Shown here: one piece after another, positions 23,573 through 24,031 of the stretch
Position numbering within the stretch: the first letter of the stretch is position 1
Layout of the letters: every line of letters begins with the position of its first letter
Assembly: GCA_036555105.1 (NCBI GenBank)
Contig: DATBMA010000105.1
Location: 1 to 24,031 of the forward strand
DNA length: 24,031 nucleotides
Reading direction: 5' to 3'
From: DATBMA01 sp036555105
GTDB lineage: Bacteria > Actinomycetota > Acidimicrobiia > Spongiisociales > ZC4RG35
The notes under the pieces: model-generated
Told to the model about the DNA's origin: nothing
Database searches by the model: none
Seen by the model: the letters and a program-made list of their open reading frames with translations, nothing else
Made by a program: the position numbers and the translations under genes

Positions 23573-23605
23573 GGCCCCCTCCGCCGCCTTAGCGGCACCT
23601 CCCCC
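23573..23605 (-). repeat. Extragenic palindromic repeat, partial unit D
   Basis: Read on the minus strand: GGGGGAGGTGCCGC, TAAG, GCGGCGGAGGGGGCC. This is the inner half of units A and B with its small GCCGC/GCGGC hairpin (23583-23587/23592-23596). It lacks the outer CCCCCGGAGGGGG hairpin. Confidence 0.55.
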
Positions 23606-23607
23606 AA

Positions 23608-23622
23608 CGGCCCTTCGGGCCG
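23608..23622 (-). terminator. Hairpin downstream of tuf
   Basis: CGGCCC (23608-23613) pairs with GGGCCG (23617-23622) around a 3-nt loop, 17 bp after the tuf stop codon. No T-run follows. It probably ends or attenuates the tuf transcript before rpmG. Confidence 0.5.
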
Positions 23623-23639
23623 CGGCAGGAGATGGCGAC

Positions 23640-24031
23640 CTACTTCAGGATTTTTACGACGCGGCCGGCGCCGACGGTGCGGCCGCCTTCTCTTATGGCG
23701 AAGCGGAGGCCTTCGTCCATGGCGATGGGGGCGATCAACTCCACCGTCATCGGCGTGTTATCCCCCGGCATCACCATCTGCACCCCCTCCGGCAGAGTCA
23801 CCGCCCCGGTCACATCCGTCGTCCGGAAATAGAACTGCGGTCTGTATCCAGGAAAGAACGGAGAATGCCGGCCCCCCTCCTCCTTGGTCAACACATACAC
23901 CTGAGCCTCAAACCCGGTATGAGGAGTAATGCTCCCAGGCTTAGCCAACACCTGACCCCGCTCCACCTCATCCTTACCAACACCTCTTAGGAGAACCCCG
24001 ACGTTGTCCCCGGCCCTCCCCTCATCCAACA
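23640..24031 (-). CDS. tuf: Elongation factor Tu, C-terminal part (gene runs off the window)
   Basis: The last 130 or so residues of EF-Tu are present (domains 2-3): AGDNVGVLLRGVGKDEVERG, AKPGSITPHTGFEAQVYVLT, then YRPQFYFRTTDVTGAVTLPE and the final REGGRTVGAGRVVKILK. EF-Tu carries aminoacyl-tRNA to the ribosome. The N-terminal GTPase domain lies beyond base 24031. The gene is on the minus strand upstream of rpmG, which fits a str operon end followed by the rpmG cluster. Confidence 0.97.
   Translation of the reverse strand, partial: LDEGRAGDNVGVLLRGVGKDEVERGQVLAKPGSITPHTGFEAQVYVLTKEEGGRHSPFFPGYRPQFYFRTTDVTGAVTLPEGVQMVMPGDNTPMTVELIAPIAMDEGLRFAIREGGRTVGAGRVVKILK

Overview
The window is high-GC bacterial chromosome, most likely from an actinomycete (Actinomycetota), possibly a deep-branching class such as Acidimicrobiia. 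The evidence is a Mycobacterium-like order of rpmG, MaoC/Had dehydratase, tRNA-Trp, secE, nusG, rplK, rplA. A polyphosphate glucokinase, a deazaflavin (F420)-type small oxidoreductase and many genes with a TANNNT box 6-8 nt before the start codon (leaderless-type promoters) agree with this. The class assignment is inference.

Region 1 (1-950): the tail of a cystathionine beta-synthase-like gene, a hairpin-rich gap with a 16-nt match to the 16S rRNA tail, and a membrane-anchored XRE protein. Region 2 (970-3370): a selenocysteine tRNA gene (selC) whose 3' half is duplicated 2.2 kb downstream as a 64-bp direct repeat, and whose 5' half has a relic just upstream. The repeats enclose a small decayed island: a frameshifted lipoprotein, a truncated metzincin protease, a lipoprotein and an unknown protein, with no integrase. 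Region 3 (3480-10105): a two-TM membrane protein, a secreted beta-propeller lipoprotein, a deazaflavin-type oxidoreductase coupled to malic enzyme maeB, a small membrane protein, a small unknown protein and the ribosome-associated GTPase hflX.

Region 4 (10095-15107): ppgK and gnd diverge from a 35-bp gap holding a symmetric pair of -10 boxes. They feed and use the pentose-phosphate pathway (polyphosphate-driven glucose phosphorylation; 6-phosphogluconate oxidation). An M1 aminopeptidase follows gnd after an inverted pair of extragenic repeats and converges on rplL across a 48-bp palindrome.

Region 5 (15112-19017, minus strand): tRNA-Trp, secE, nusG, rplK, rplA, a leader region, rplJ and rplL, the translocation/elongation/ribosomal stalk cluster. 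Region 6 (19108-24031): an RmlC-like epimerase on the plus strand faces a tight minus-strand run of tuf (partial), rpmG, a double-hotdog MaoC dehydratase, an ECF sigma factor, its zinc-binding anti-sigma factor, a Gfo/Idh/MocA oxidoreductase and a family 2 glycosyltransferase with a coiled-coil tail. A stress/envelope sigma module and sugar genes thus sit inside a normally conserved ribosomal neighbourhood.

No CRISPR array, insertion sequence with a transposase, or recognisable defence system was seen. The least ordinary parts are the selC island, the family of extragenic palindromic units, the symmetric ppgK/gnd promoter and the hairpin-rich 71-346 element.
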